From assembly GCF_000154785.2 (NCBI RefSeq), contig NC_015730.1, forward strand, positions 3,596,001 through 3,660,000: a stretch of 64,000 bases of DNA, read 5' to 3'. The notes under the pieces are model-generated. The model was given only the letters and a program-made list of their open reading frames with translations. It was not told where the DNA came from and did not search any database. Of the stretch, positions 35,213-44,726 are shown piece after piece (positions within the stretch are counted from its first letter, which is position 1; each line of letters begins with the position of its first letter). The DNA is from Roseobacter litoralis Och 149. GTDB taxonomy: Bacteria; Pseudomonadota; Alphaproteobacteria; Rhodobacterales; Rhodobacteraceae. The translations under genes were made by a program, and so were the position numbers.

Positions 35213-36145
35213 ATGACCCTGACCGTATTGTTCGCCGCCAGCAATGAGGACTGGCACAATTACAGCCGGGCGCTCAACAAGGCCTTTACCGAGGCAGACC
35301 TGAACGCCGAACTCGTGACAAACGCTCCACCGGACGATGTGGACTATATCGTTTATGCCCCCACATCGACGCTGCAGGATTTCTCACCCTATAAAAACAC
35401 CAAAGCTGTTTTGAGCCTTTGGGCCGGTGTCGAGCGCATCGTGACAAACGACACGCTCAGCTTTCCGCTGATCAAGATGGTTGATCCGGGCATGACCCAA
35501 TCCATGGTCGAATGGGTCGTCGGCCATGTCATGCGGTATCATCTGAGCATGGACCGCCATATCGTGAATCCGCAGCGCAAATGGGAGTGGCATTCCAACC
35601 CGCTGGCACAGGAAAGACAGGTCTGCATTCTGGGGCTGGGTTCATTGGGCACGGCGGTCGGCAACCAATTGCGCCGCATGAACTTTCGCGTCAGCGGTTG
35701 GAGCAGATCCGCCAAAAAACTCGATGGCATCGAGACCTTCCACGGATCAGACGGCCTGTGCGATGCTTTGGCGACAGGCGAAATACTGGTTCTTTTGCTG
35801 CCGGACACAGCCGAAACCGAGAATACGCTGAACCGTGAAACGCTGGCCCAATTGCCCAAGGGCGCGTTTATCCTCAACCCCGGACGCGGGCCGTTGATCG
35901 AGGATGCGGCGTTGATCGAAGCCCTTGACAGCGGTCAGGTCGCGCATGCCACTCTGGATGTGTTCCGCACAGAACCATTGGCACAGGATCACCCGTTTTG
36001 GGCGCATCCGAATGTGACGGTGACACCACATATCGCGGCGGCAACCCGTCCGGTGACTTCCGCCAAAGAAATCGCGCGCAACATCGCCCGCGGTGAAAAA
36101 GGCGAGCCGTTTTTCAACCTCGTTGACCGTGCGCGGGGCTATTGA
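35213..36145 (+). CDS. ghrA: Glyoxylate/hydroxypyruvate reductase A-type 2-hydroxyacid dehydrogenase
   Basis: A 310-residue D-2-hydroxyacid dehydrogenase. The Rossmann motif is ILGLGSLGTAVGNQL, with NPGRGPLIEDAALIEAL and LDVFRTEPLAQDHPFW carrying the catalytic Arg/Glu neighbourhood and a His in VTVTPHIAAATRP. This C-terminal pattern fits GhrA-like reductases that act on glyoxylate and hydroxypyruvate. aaggactgac precedes the ATG. It ends 3 bases from the convergent M3 peptidase gene. Confidence 0.85.
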   Translation: MTLTVLFAASNEDWHNYSRALNKAFTEADLNAELVTNAPPDDVDYIVYAPTSTLQDFSPYKNTKAVLSLWAGVERIVTNDTLSFPLIKMVDPGMTQSMVEWVVGHVMRYHLSMDRHIVNPQRKWEWHSNPLAQERQVCILGLGSLGTAVGNQLRRMNFRVSGWSRSAKKLDGIETFHGSDGLCDALATGEILVLLLPDTAETENTLNRETLAQLPKGAFILNPGRGPLIEDAALIEALDSGQVAHATLDVFRTEPLAQDHPFWAHPNVTVTPHIAAATRPVTSAKEIARNIARGEKGEPFFNLVDRARGY

Positions 36146-36148
36146 GCG

Positions 36149-38164
36149 CTATTCAGCGGCCAGCCCGCGCCCTTTGAGCAGCGCATCCACCCCCGGCAAC
36201 CGACCCCGGAAGGCGATGTAAAGCTCTGCCGCGTCTGAACTGCCGCCCGTGGATAATATGTGCCGTTCAAGTGCCGAGGCACGTTCAGGGTCAAACGCAC
36301 CGCCCGCTTCTTCGAAGGCGGCAAAGGCATCCGCATCCATCACTTCCGACCACATGTAGCTGTAATACCCGCTGGAATACCCATCACCGGCAAAAACATG
36401 GGCAAAATGCGGCGTGGCGTGGCGCATCGTAATCGCTGGCGGCATACCAATACCATCAAGAACCGCGCGCTGCTTTTCCATTGGGTCCGCAGGTGCGGGG
36501 CCTTCGTGAAACGCCAGATCAACGAGGGCCGAGGCCACATATTCCACGGTTTGAAACCCCATATCAAACGTCGAGGCATCCAGCACTTTCTGCAGCATGT
36601 CGGGGGGAATGGGCGCGCCGGTCTCCGCATGAACGGCAAACTCCGACAGTACCTCCGGGACATCCAGCCAGTGTTCGTAAAGCTGGCTGGGAAGCTCAAC
36701 GAAGTCGCGCGCCACTGAGGTGCCAGAAATGCTTTCATAGGTCACATTTGACAGCATCTGGTGCAGCGCATGGCCAAATTCGTGAAACAGCGTGCGCGCG
36801 TCATCATAAGACAACAGCGCCGGGTCGCCCTTGGCGAAATTGCATACGTTGATGACGATCGGTGCCTGCGGTTTGGGGAATTTCGCTTGCGCGCGCATCG
36901 CAGAACACCAAGCGCCCGATCTTTTGGACCCACGGGCGAAATAATCACCAATAAAGACTGCTACATGTTCGCCGTCGCGCGTCACTTCCCATGCACGGCA
37001 ATCCGGGTGGTACAGCGGTATGTCCAATGGCTTGAACTGCAACCCGAATAGCCGCTCTGCACAGGCAAAGCTGGCCGCGATCATGCGGTCCAGTTGGAAG
37101 TATGGCTTCAGCTCTGCCTCATCCAGATCATGTTCTGCAGCCCGCCGTTTTTCCGCATAATAACGCCAGTCCCACGGCACCAATTCATCATTGACGCCAT
37201 CCTCGCGCATCATCTCAGCCAAGCGCGCGGCGTCGGCATCCGCCTGCGCACGCGCGGGTTCCCACACCGACATCAACAAATCCCGTACGGCAGCGGGCGT
37301 TTTGGCCATTTCGGTTTCAAGCTTGAAATCCGCAAAGGAGGCATATCCCAAGAGCTTTGCACGCTCTTCTCGCAAGGACAGGATCTCTGCTGCGATGGCG
37401 CGGTTATCCGTCTGACCCCCATTTGCACCCCGCGCGGCCCAGGCTTCAAAGGCGGTTTTTCTGAGATCGCGCCGTGGGGAAAACTGCAAAAACGGAACGA
37501 TGAGCGACCGCGACAGGGTCACAACCGGGCCGTCGGCATCTTTCTCGGTGCCCGCGGCGCGCGCGGTGTCCACCACGAATTCGGGCAAGCCCTCAAGATC
37601 GGCTTCGGCAAGCGGCATGAACCACGCGCGCTCATCCGCCAAAAGGTTTTGCGTGAACTCGGTTCCCAGAACGGCAAGGCGCGCCTTGATTTCCTTCATG
37701 CGGGCGTCTTCCGCCCCGGTCAGTGCGGCCCCGGCGCGCACAAACCCACGGTGGGTGAGCATCAAAACACGGTCCTGTTCAGGCCCAAGGCCCAGCGTTT
37801 CGCGGGTTTCCCACAACGCGTTGACCCTGCTGAACAGGGCCTTGTTACTGGAAATCTCCGAAAAATGTGCGGCGAGTTTGGGTGAAAACTGGCGCTGCAG
37901 GTCCTCGCGCGTCGGGTTGCTGTCGGCGCCTGCGACGGTGAAAAACACCGATAATACCTTGTCAAGATCCGTGCCTGCGGCCTCCAGCGCCTCGATGGTA
38001 TTGGCAAAGCTGGGCGGCTCGGCGGCTGACGCGATGGCTTCAATCTCGCTGCGATGCTCCGCAAGTGCTGTGTCCAGCGCCGGCGCGAAATCTCCGTCAG
38101 AAATGGCATCAAAGGGCGCGATCTGGAAGGGCGTCGCCCAGTCTTGCAGCAATGGATTGGTCAT
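36149..38164 (-). CDS. M3-family oligopeptidase (OpdA/Dcp-like)
   Basis: A 671-residue cytoplasmic zinc metallopeptidase. The zinc motif is TLFHEFGHALHQML (HExxH), with the third ligand Glu in TYESISGTSVARDFVELPSQ. No signal peptide is present. It degrades short peptides such as cleaved signal peptides. Two adjacent ATGs are possible (38167, 38164); the second has the better spacing to ggaga. Dcp and OpdA are close relatives and I do not separate them here. Confidence 0.93.
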   Translation of the reverse strand: MTNPLLQDWATPFQIAPFDAISDGDFAPALDTALAEHRSEIEAIASAAEPPSFANTIEALEAAGTDLDKVLSVFFTVAGADSNPTREDLQRQFSPKLAAHFSEISSNKALFSRVNALWETRETLGLGPEQDRVLMLTHRGFVRAGAALTGAEDARMKEIKARLAVLGTEFTQNLLADERAWFMPLAEADLEGLPEFVVDTARAAGTEKDADGPVVTLSRSLIVPFLQFSPRRDLRKTAFEAWAARGANGGQTDNRAIAAEILSLREERAKLLGYASFADFKLETEMAKTPAAVRDLLMSVWEPARAQADADAARLAEMMREDGVNDELVPWDWRYYAEKRRAAEHDLDEAELKPYFQLDRMIAASFACAERLFGLQFKPLDIPLYHPDCRAWEVTRDGEHVAVFIGDYFARGSKRSGAWCSAMRAQAKFPKPQAPIVINVCNFAKGDPALLSYDDARTLFHEFGHALHQMLSNVTYESISGTSVARDFVELPSQLYEHWLDVPEVLSEFAVHAETGAPIPPDMLQKVLDASTFDMGFQTVEYVASALVDLAFHEGPAPADPMEKQRAVLDGIGMPPAITMRHATPHFAHVFAGDGYSSGYYSYMWSEVMDADAFAAFEEAGGAFDPERASALERHILSTGGSSDAAELYIAFRGRLPGVDALLKGRGLAAE

Positions 38165-38224
38165 CATGGCTCTCCGTTTTCTTGAATAGCTAGGGCGCAT
38201 CTGGCGCCAGAGCAACCGTGTGTA

Positions 38225-39286
38225 TCAGGACGCTTTCGCCTGCAGCGACCCGCAGCTCGGGCAGTCGCTGCGCGGCTTGATGGCAATCGTGCGGCTTTCA
38301 CCATAAAGTGCGTCATAGATCAGCATCTGCCCCCGCAAAGGTGTCCCCGCGTCCGTGATAAGCTTGATCGCCTCAACCGCCATCATCGTGCCGATGACCC
38401 CCGGCAATGGGCCAAGCACGCCTGCCTCGGCACAGGACGGGGCCAACTCGGGTGCGGGCGCGCTGTCAAAAACGCAGCGATAGCATGGCGCTCCATAGGC
38501 GGGATCAAAAACGCTGAGCTGCCCTTCCCACTGGCTTAATGCGCCTGAAATCAGGGGGGTACCGGCTTTGACAGCTGTTTCATTCACCAGATAGCGCGTG
38601 TCGAAATTATCCGTCCCGTCCAGAACGAGGTCGTAATCCTCAAACAACGCATCAGCAATATCCGCAGTCAGGCGGCGGTTGAAGGGGCGCACCTCGACAT
38701 AGGGATTTTGCGCCGTCATTTCCGCCTGCGCGGAAAATACCTTGGCCGTGCCGATGGAGGCATCGCGATGAATGACTTGCCGTTGCAGGTTGGCGTTCTC
38801 GACCACATCATCATCAATAACGCCAATCGTCCCCACGCCACTGGCCGCCAGATATTGCAATATGGGCGAACCAAGCCCGCCCGCACCGATGACCAGAACC
38901 TTCGCTTCTTTCAGCCGTTTTTGCCCCGGCCCGCCGATTTCACGCAGGACCATGTGTCGCGCATAGCGGTTCAATTCGCTATCGTTGAACAAGGGTCTGT
39001 CGAGGGCGTCGTCGCTCTGTTTTTCGACCGCTTGCGCGCGCGTGCGCAGCCTCGTGATCACCTGACGGTATGAAAAGATCATCAGCGCGAAGCCACCGAT
39101 CAGCAACCATAGCGCCGGGCTTTCACCTGTGGCCAAACGCAGGGGATGAGCATCTGGCAACACGATGTGCATTGCCAGAACACCAACATACAAAATGCCG
39201 ATCATCATCGCGCGGGCGGAACGCGGTGCACCCATGAGGCTGCCGATACCCCACAAAACGGCGCACAGCCCAAAAACCAATAGCAT
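38225..39286 (-). CDS. Membrane-anchored MoeB/ThiF-like adenylyltransferase
   Basis: A 353-residue protein. Its C-terminal 260 residues are a ThiF/MoeB adenylyltransferase with KVLVIGAGGLGSPILQYLAA, NLQRQVIHRD, DGTDNFDTRYLVN and zinc cysteines in CYRC and CPSCGS. The first 75 residues are three membrane helices (LLVFGLCAVLWGIGSLMG, ARAMMIGILYVGVLAMHIVL and ALWLLIGGFALMIFSYRQV), not found in E. coli MoeB. It activates the C terminus of a MoaD or ThiS-like carrier. aggaggcgattg places the ATG, which overlaps the dut stop (TGATG). Confidence 0.85.
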   Translation of the reverse strand: MLLVFGLCAVLWGIGSLMGAPRSARAMMIGILYVGVLAMHIVLPDAHPLRLATGESPALWLLIGGFALMIFSYRQVITRLRTRAQAVEKQSDDALDRPLFNDSELNRYARHMVLREIGGPGQKRLKEAKVLVIGAGGLGSPILQYLAASGVGTIGVIDDDVVENANLQRQVIHRDASIGTAKVFSAQAEMTAQNPYVEVRPFNRRLTADIADALFEDYDLVLDGTDNFDTRYLVNETAVKAGTPLISGALSQWEGQLSVFDPAYGAPCYRCVFDSAPAPELAPSCAEAGVLGPLPGVIGTMMAVEAIKLITDAGTPLRGQMLIYDALYGESRTIAIKPRSDCPSCGSLQAKAS

Positions 39287-39738
39287 CAATCGCCTCCTGT
39301 GGACCCAAAACCGCCGGAACCACGATCGGTTTCGCTCAGGCTTTCGGACAATGCAAAGCTAGCCTGAACAACGGGCGCGACCACCATTTGCGCGATCCGC
39401 ATCCCATGGGTGATTTCAAACGCGGCATCCCCAAGGTTCTGCATGATCACACCGACCGCCCCCCGGTAGTCGCTGTCAATTGTACCGGGGCTGTTGACCA
39501 GCGTGATCCCGTGCTTCAGCGCGAGGCCCGAACGGGGTCTGATCTGAACCTCATAGCCCTGCGGAATGGCCATGCACAGACCTGTTGGCACAAGCGCGCG
39601 CGCACCGGGTGCCAGTATGATCGGCCCATCAGGAATGTTTGCGCGGATGTCAGCGCCCGCGGCACCAGACGTTTCATAGGCGGGCAATGGCACCGTTACA
39701 TCGGCACCTTGAGCCCATTTCAGTTCGAGTGATACCAA
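39286..39738 (-). CDS. dut: Deoxyuridine triphosphatase (dUTPase)
   Basis: A 150-residue trimeric dUTPase hydrolysing dUTP to dUMP. The five conserved motifs are present, including AGADIRAN (motif 1), [10 protein letters not shown] (2), [12 protein letters not shown] (3), RIAQMV (4) and [10 protein letters not shown] (5). It lies 12 bases downstream of coaBC, a common pairing, and its stop overlaps the MoeB-like start. Confidence 0.97.
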   Translation of the reverse strand: MVSLELKWAQGADVTVPLPAYETSGAAGADIRANIPDGPIILAPGARALVPTGLCMAIPQGYEVQIRPRSGLALKHGITLVNSPGTIDSDYRGAVGVIMQNLGDAAFEITHGMRIAQMVVAPVVQASFALSESLSETDRGSGGFGSTGGD

Positions 39739-39750
39739 ACCTTCGGCCCC

Positions 39751-40944
39751 CTACGTCAACCGCTCTGCGATCAATGCGGCGAGGCGTTGTGACACCGCAT
39801 CTTTGGACATTCTGGGCCAAGTCTCCGCGCCCTTTTCATCTATCAGGGTTACGGCGTTTTCCTGCCCCCCCATGATCCCAGTCGAGGGCGATACATCATT
39901 TGCAACGATCCAGTCACAGCCTTTGCGCAGCCGCTTTGCCGTCGCGTTTGCGACCACGTCATCGGTTTCGGCGGCAAAACCAACAACAAGTTTCGGGCGC
40001 TGGTCCTCTGAATGCGAAATGCTGTACAGGATATCCGGGTTCTCTGCGAAGGTCAGCACCGGCAATGCGCCGCTCGTTTTCTTGAGCTTACTGTCACTGG
40101 CAGAGGCCACACGCCAATCCGCCACGGCTGCCGCGAAGACTGCCGCATCCGCAGGCAGGGCCTGACGCACCGCGTCCAACATTTGCTGCGCAGTCTCAAC
40201 CCGCACCACATCGACGCCCGCAGGGGGCGGCACATCCGCCGGGCCGGTTATGAATGAAACCTTTGCGCCCAAGACGTGCAGTGCTTTGGCGATGGCCGCA
40301 CCCTGCGCGCCCGAAGAGCGGTTTGCAATATAGCGGACCGGGTCGATCGGTTCATGCGTCGGACCCGATGTTACCAGAATGCGTTTGCCCGTCAGGGGTC
40401 CTGCCTGAAAATACGCTGTAATATCGGCCAGAATATCCATCGGTTCGGACATGCGTCCGGGACCGTGTTCCCCGCAGGCCATATCGCCCGAAACCGGCCC
40501 CACGAAATGAACTCCATCGGCGCGCAATTGGCTGGAATTGCGTTGCGTCGCCGGATGCTCCCACATGCGAACATTCATCGCAGGCGCGATCATCACGTCC
40601 GTATCTGTCGCCAACAACAGGGTGCTCGCCAGATCATTGGCGAGACCTTGCGCCATCTTGGCCATCAGATCCGCCGTTGCGGGCGCCACCACGACAAGGT
40701 CGGCAACGCGGCTGAGCTGGATATGACCCATTTCGGCTTCATCCGTCAGATCAAAGAGGTCGCGATAGACTTTCGCACCCGCCAGTGCAGACACGGAGAG
40801 CGGTGTCACGAATTCTTCCGCGGCTTTGGTCAAAACCGGCGTGATCGTAGCACCATGCTCACGCAAGCGCCTGATCAGATCGAGCGATTTGAAAGCCGCG
40901 ATCCCACCGCCGATGATCAGCAGAATGTGTTTGTCGTTCAGCAT
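39751..40944 (-). CDS. coaBC: Bifunctional CoaBC: phosphopantothenoylcysteine decarboxylase/synthetase
   Basis: A 397-residue two-domain coenzyme A biosynthesis enzyme. The N-terminal flavin decarboxylase has GGGIAAFKSLDLIRRL and the substrate-clamp motif APAMNVRMWEHPA. The C-terminal synthetase starts near residue 190 with ILVTSGPTHEPIDPVRYI and NRSSGAQGAAIA, and FAAETDDV near its end. aaaggttcagt precedes the ATG. It leads the operon coaBC-dut-moeB-like. Confidence 0.96.
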   Translation of the reverse strand: MLNDKHILLIIGGGIAAFKSLDLIRRLREHGATITPVLTKAAEEFVTPLSVSALAGAKVYRDLFDLTDEAEMGHIQLSRVADLVVVAPATADLMAKMAQGLANDLASTLLLATDTDVMIAPAMNVRMWEHPATQRNSSQLRADGVHFVGPVSGDMACGEHGPGRMSEPMDILADITAYFQAGPLTGKRILVTSGPTHEPIDPVRYIANRSSGAQGAAIAKALHVLGAKVSFITGPADVPPPAGVDVVRVETAQQMLDAVRQALPADAAVFAAAVADWRVASASDSKLKKTSGALPVLTFAENPDILYSISHSEDQRPKLVVGFAAETDDVVANATAKRLRKGCDWIVANDVSPSTGIMGGQENAVTLIDEKGAETWPRMSKDAVSQRLAALIAERLT

Positions 40945-41013
40945 ACTGAACCTTTGATCATAAAATCCTACGCCGCGACCTTAAGCCGGGATGCAGGCTT
41001 CCACCAGCCCACA

Positions 41014-41829
41014 TTATTTTGCGAAAGCATCACATGGATTGCCACGATCAACGGCAGGCCCATCGATTACCGCGGCGAACGACCCGTCCGGCGTTCGGCC
41101 TGCCTCACCCTGACCAAGGCTGAATACCGCAAGATCGGGCGCTGCCTGCTGGAGGATAAACGGCGCACCCCAATCGGTTCGTGCGTGACCGTTGCCCGTA
41201 ATGACGACGACAGGTCCGCCGTACTGCTCAAACGCCTGCAAAGCCGCCTGCGCCAAGGCAGCATCCCGCAGCCGCTGAACAGTGACCATCTTGGGCAGCA
41301 GGTCCTCAGGCAATGCATCACAATGCGCAGCACGCTGTAGCGCTTCACGGGCCTGTTGTTGCGCGGGCGGTAGCGGTTGGTCCAGTCCAAAACGCTGTAC
41401 TGCGGCGCCGCCGAGAATACCGTTCAGGTCCTTGCTCATCGCGTCGCGCAGTTCGGCACGGGGCACGCCTGCCCCGAAAATAGCGGCGTTCGGAGCGGCG
41501 GTAAATATCGGGAAATACATCGCAAAGTCGGGCCAGCCAGACGCACCCCAGTCAAGCACGTTTTCCAACACGACCTGATCGCTCCGGTTGTCGCTGCTGA
41601 TCTTTGCCGCTTGATCAGTGGTCAGCATTTCGAAGACCAGCGCGCTTGCGCCCAGTTTTTCAACCCATGAGGCCTGCACCTCATGATGCGTTAGGTTGTC
41701 ATGTTGCTCCCCGAAGAACACGACATCTGCGTCGCGCGCCTCTGATGGCGGCTCGGAAGCCGCGCTTACTGACGCCGTCGCTGCCAACACAACGGCGCAG
41801 GCGCTCTTCTGGAAAATGCTAATTGACAT
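41014..41829 (-). CDS. ChaN-family putative haem-binding protein
   Basis: A 271-residue protein with a signal peptide (SACAVVLAATASVSA). It has the ChaN/Tiki-like core: VFFGEQHDNLTHHEVQ near the mature N terminus and VVITGNGHARTDWG near the C terminus supply conserved Glu and His residues. C. jejuni ChaR-like ChaN binds haem; other members remain unknown. Its ATG overlaps the rpoH2 stop by one base (TGATG), so it is translated with the stress sigma factor. Confidence 0.8.
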   Translation of the reverse strand: MSISIFQKSACAVVLAATASVSAASEPPSEARDADVVFFGEQHDNLTHHEVQASWVEKLGASALVFEMLTTDQAAKISSDNRSDQVVLENVLDWGASGWPDFAMYFPIFTAAPNAAIFGAGVPRAELRDAMSKDLNGILGGAAVQRFGLDQPLPPAQQQAREALQRAAHCDALPEDLLPKMVTVQRLRDAALAQAALQAFEQYGGPVVVITGNGHARTDWGAPFILQQAAPDLAVFSLGQGEAGRTPDGSFAAVIDGPAVDRGNPCDAFAK

Positions 41830-42707
41830 CAGTCGAGGAAATACAAAACCTCGCGGGACTGGTTTTCCAAGTTCTTACGCATCTTGCCAAAAGCGGCTGC
41901 CTCAAGCTGACGAACACGCTCTTTACTCAGGCTCAGCTCTTGACCAAGGCTCTCCAACGTACGCGGCGCATCACGCAATTTGCGCTCCCGCACAATAAAC
42001 CGCTCACGCTCGTTCAGGTCGTTCATTGCTTGCAGCAACCACGCGCGCAACTGCTCCGTATCATGATGGTGCTCAACGGTTTCAGCCGCCTGCGCGCTGT
42101 CGTCTTCCAGCGCATCAATCCACTCGCGGCCCTCATCTTCGGTCGACTGCGTCGCATTCAGCGAGTAATCCGAACCCGACAGCCGACCTTCCATCATCTC
42201 GACGTCATGCAGCGGCACGCCAATTTCGGTGGAAATCATCTGCCGTAGCTGGTGGCGGTCCAACGGCTCACCGGAGGCTGCGCTTTCGCGTTCCAACCGG
42301 GCCTGCACACGACGCATATTGAAAAACAGCGACTTTTGCGAAGAAGTCGATCCTGTGCGCACCATTGACCAGTTACGCATCACATAGTCCTGAATCGACG
42401 CCTTGATCCACCAGACTGCGTAGGTGGAAAACCGCACGCCCCGATCCGGATCGAACTTATCCGCCGCCTTCATCAGCCCCAGACCTGCTTCCTGAATCAA
42501 GTCGTTCATGGGCGCGCCATAGCGCTTGAATTTCGACGCCATGGAAATTGCGAGGCGCATGTAGGCAGTGATAAGACGGTGCAATGACTTTTCGCAGCGT
42601 TCGTCGCGCCACGCATAAGCCAACCTCAGCTCCGTCTCCGCGTCCAACAATTCAGCTTTCATCGCCTTACGCGACAGTGCCATATCTCTTGTAGAGTCCA
42701 AAGCCAT
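41829..42707 (-). CDS. rpoH2: RpoH2-type heat-shock/oxidative-stress sigma factor
   Basis: A 292-residue sigma-32 family protein. Region 2 has LITAYMRLAISMASKF, NDLIQEAGLGLMKAADKF and FSTYAVWWIKASIQDYVMRNW; region 4 has LNERERFIVRERKL and SLGQELSLSKERVRQLE. The N terminus (MALDSTRDMALSRKAM) and overall sequence resemble RpoHII of Rhodobacter, which governs the singlet-oxygen response downstream of RpoE. gggag precedes the ATG. It is divergent from cobU. Which of two rpoH paralogues it is follows from similarity only. Confidence 0.9.
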   Translation of the reverse strand: MALDSTRDMALSRKAMKAELLDAETELRLAYAWRDERCEKSLHRLITAYMRLAISMASKFKRYGAPMNDLIQEAGLGLMKAADKFDPDRGVRFSTYAVWWIKASIQDYVMRNWSMVRTGSTSSQKSLFFNMRRVQARLERESAASGEPLDRHQLRQMISTEIGVPLHDVEMMEGRLSGSDYSLNATQSTEDEGREWIDALEDDSAQAAETVEHHHDTEQLRAWLLQAMNDLNERERFIVRERKLRDAPRTLESLGQELSLSKERVRQLEAAAFGKMRKNLENQSREVLYFLD

Positions 42708-42804
42708 AGCGACATCTCCCAGTCAGATGAAGCACACCTTGCCGTGTACATTTGATATAGGTACGCACATTACAGACGATTGGTTCACTTCAAAGGTTTA
42801 TAAA

Positions 42805-43326
42805 ATGTTGCCAAAACTGTCCTTTGTCCTAGGCGGTGCCGCCTCCGGAAAATCACTATGGGCTGAAAATCATTTGTTATGCAGTGGCTTAGATCCTGTT
42901 TATCTGGCGACGTCGCGCGTTTTTGACGACGAAATAAAATTTAAAATAAATCTTCACAAAAAGCGGAGGGACAGCCGATGGCTCAATATCGAGGCAGAGT
43001 CAGACCTTAGACAACCGCTTTCAGCTCTGACGGCGTCTCAAGGTGTCTTGATCGATTGCGCGACCATGTGGCTGACCAATCAAATGATGGATAGGCAAAA
43101 CCTGCAGTTGGCGCAAACCGGGCTTTTAAGCGCACTCAGCGACTGCAATGCGCCCATTGTCGTCGTCTCAAACGAAGTCGGTCAGGGAATCGTGCCAGAT
43201 AACGCGATGGCTCGCGAGTTTCGCGAAGCGCAAGGCAGGTTGAACATTGCGCTGGCGGCCCAAGCGGACACTGCGGTCTTGGTCACTGCAGGCTTGCCTC
43301 AACTATTGAAAGGGACACTGACATGA
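42805..43326 (+). CDS. cobU: Adenosylcobinamide kinase/guanylyltransferase
   Basis: A 173-residue bifunctional enzyme of cobalamin nucleotide-loop assembly (CobU/CobP). The P-loop is VLGGAASGKSLWAE; the guanylyl-accepting His is likely the one in NLHKKRRDSRW; DCATMWLTNQMM and VVSNEVGQGIVPDNAMAREF are family segments. The start at 42805 fits the usual length of about 172; the 42727 frame adds non-family residues. It overlaps the following phosphatase gene by 4 bases. Confidence 0.93.
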   Translation: MLPKLSFVLGGAASGKSLWAENHLLCSGLDPVYLATSRVFDDEIKFKINLHKKRRDSRWLNIEAESDLRQPLSALTASQGVLIDCATMWLTNQMMDRQNLQLAQTGLLSALSDCNAPIVVVSNEVGQGIVPDNAMAREFREAQGRLNIALAAQADTAVLVTAGLPQLLKGTLT

Positions 43327-43904
43327 CCACCTGGCACTGGGTCCGCCATGGCCCCACCCATGCCAAGTCCTTCGTCGGATGGCGTGACGTTCCGGCTGAC
43401 CTTTCAGACAGCGATCAAATCGCCCGGCTGCGCGCGCATCTGCCATCTGATGCCGTGCTCGTTTCCTCGGATCTGGCCCGCGCCCGCGATACCGCCCATG
43501 CACTGCAAGCCACCTCACATCACAGATTGCCCCATGATCCGCATCTGCGCGAGATGCATTTTGGCATTTGGGATGGGATGCATTTTGATGATGTCGCCGC
43601 GCGGGACCCGGATTTAAGCCGGAATTTTTGGGAAAACCCGGGTCACATCACGGCACCGGGCGGCGAAAGCTGGAATGATGCCGCCGCCCGCGTCCATGGC
43701 GCAGTCGCACGGATCAGCAATGCATACCCCGGACGTGATATTATCGCAGTGGCGCATTTCGGCGTGATCCTGACCCAACTGCAACATGCCTTGCAAATCT
43801 CAGCTTATGAAACCCTTTCCCATAAGATCGACAATTTTTCAGTGACCAAGATCAACCGGGCGTGCAAAACCGACCCTGTGCCGTACATCAATCACCTTCC
43901 GTGA
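43323..43904 (+). CDS. cobC: Histidine phosphatase, probable alpha-ribazole phosphatase (CobC)
   Basis: A 193-residue phosphoglycerate-mutase-like phosphatase with the RHG motif in WHWVRHGPTHAKSF and the second catalytic His in IIAVAHFGVI. Overlap with cobU (ATGA) suggests it acts in the same pathway, dephosphorylating alpha-ribazole phosphate or cobalamin phosphate. The superfamily is broad, so the substrate is assigned from context. Confidence 0.8.
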   Translation: MTTWHWVRHGPTHAKSFVGWRDVPADLSDSDQIARLRAHLPSDAVLVSSDLARARDTAHALQATSHHRLPHDPHLREMHFGIWDGMHFDDVAARDPDLSRNFWENPGHITAPGGESWNDAAARVHGAVARISNAYPGRDIIAVAHFGVILTQLQHALQISAYETLSHKIDNFSVTKINRACKTDPVPYINHLP

Positions 43905-43963
43905 TCCCCTTTGCCACGAAAAAGAATTGGCGTGCCATTGCCTGTAGGGCTTAGCCTGATGCC

Positions 43964-44647
43964 ATGACATATGATCTTTTTATAGGCGACCGGACTTTTT
44001 CAAGCTGGTCATTGCGCGGCTGGCTCATGTTGGAAAACTTTGGCCTTGCGCATCGCACCCACATGGTCGGGCTTTATGCAGGTACAATGGCGCAGGACCT
44101 TGCGCATCTGTCACCCGCACGTTTGGTACCCGTTCTGCAAACTCCCGAAGGCGATGTCGTGGGCGAAAGCCTCGCCATGGCGGAAACACTGGCCGAGCGG
44201 CACCCCGACGCCGGTCTTTGGCCGGACGATCCCAGCGCAAGAATGCGTGCACGGTGGCTTTGCGCAGAAATGGCTTCTGGCTTTGCTGCGCTGCGGACAG
44301 AATGCCCGATGCAACTGCAACATGTGAATACGGGTTTCCTTGCGAGTGACGCTGTGCGGGGTGATCTGGCCCGGCTGCAAGAGCTTTGGAAAGGCGCATT
44401 CGAGATGGCCGGACGCGACGACGGCTGGCTGTTCGACAGATATTGCCTTGCGGATGTTTTCTTTGCTCCCGTCGCCGCGCGTATCATCGGATATGACTTG
44501 CCCGTGTCTAAACAGGCCCATGCCTATTGCATCCGTACTTTGCGTGATCCGGCTTTTCGCGCGTGGCGGGCGGCTGGGCTTGAAATCACCTATGATCCTT
44601 TTCCCTATCCTGCCGGTACCGGTACGAAAACCTGGCCTGTCGGCTAG
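43964..44647 (+). CDS. Glutathione S-transferase family protein
   Basis: A 227-residue GST. The N-terminal thioredoxin-like domain starts LFIGDRTFSSWSLRGWLML, with a probable catalytic Ser in FSSWSLRG and the cis-Pro region LVPVLQTPEGDVVGESLAM. The C-terminal helical domain contains LFDRYCLADVFFAPVAARI. Together with gshB it fits a glutathione-based detoxification or redox role. The substrate is unknown. Confidence 0.88.
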   Translation: MTYDLFIGDRTFSSWSLRGWLMLENFGLAHRTHMVGLYAGTMAQDLAHLSPARLVPVLQTPEGDVVGESLAMAETLAERHPDAGLWPDDPSARMRARWLCAEMASGFAALRTECPMQLQHVNTGFLASDAVRGDLARLQELWKGAFEMAGRDDGWLFDRYCLADVFFAPVAARIIGYDLPVSKQAHAYCIRTLRDPAFRAWRAAGLEITYDPFPYPAGTGTKTWPVG

Positions 44648-44726
44648 AAACGCTGCAAGGCTTTAACCTTTCGTAAACATACCTGACGTAGCCGTTAACC
44701 ATAACACGCTAATGTCGGGGATATCT

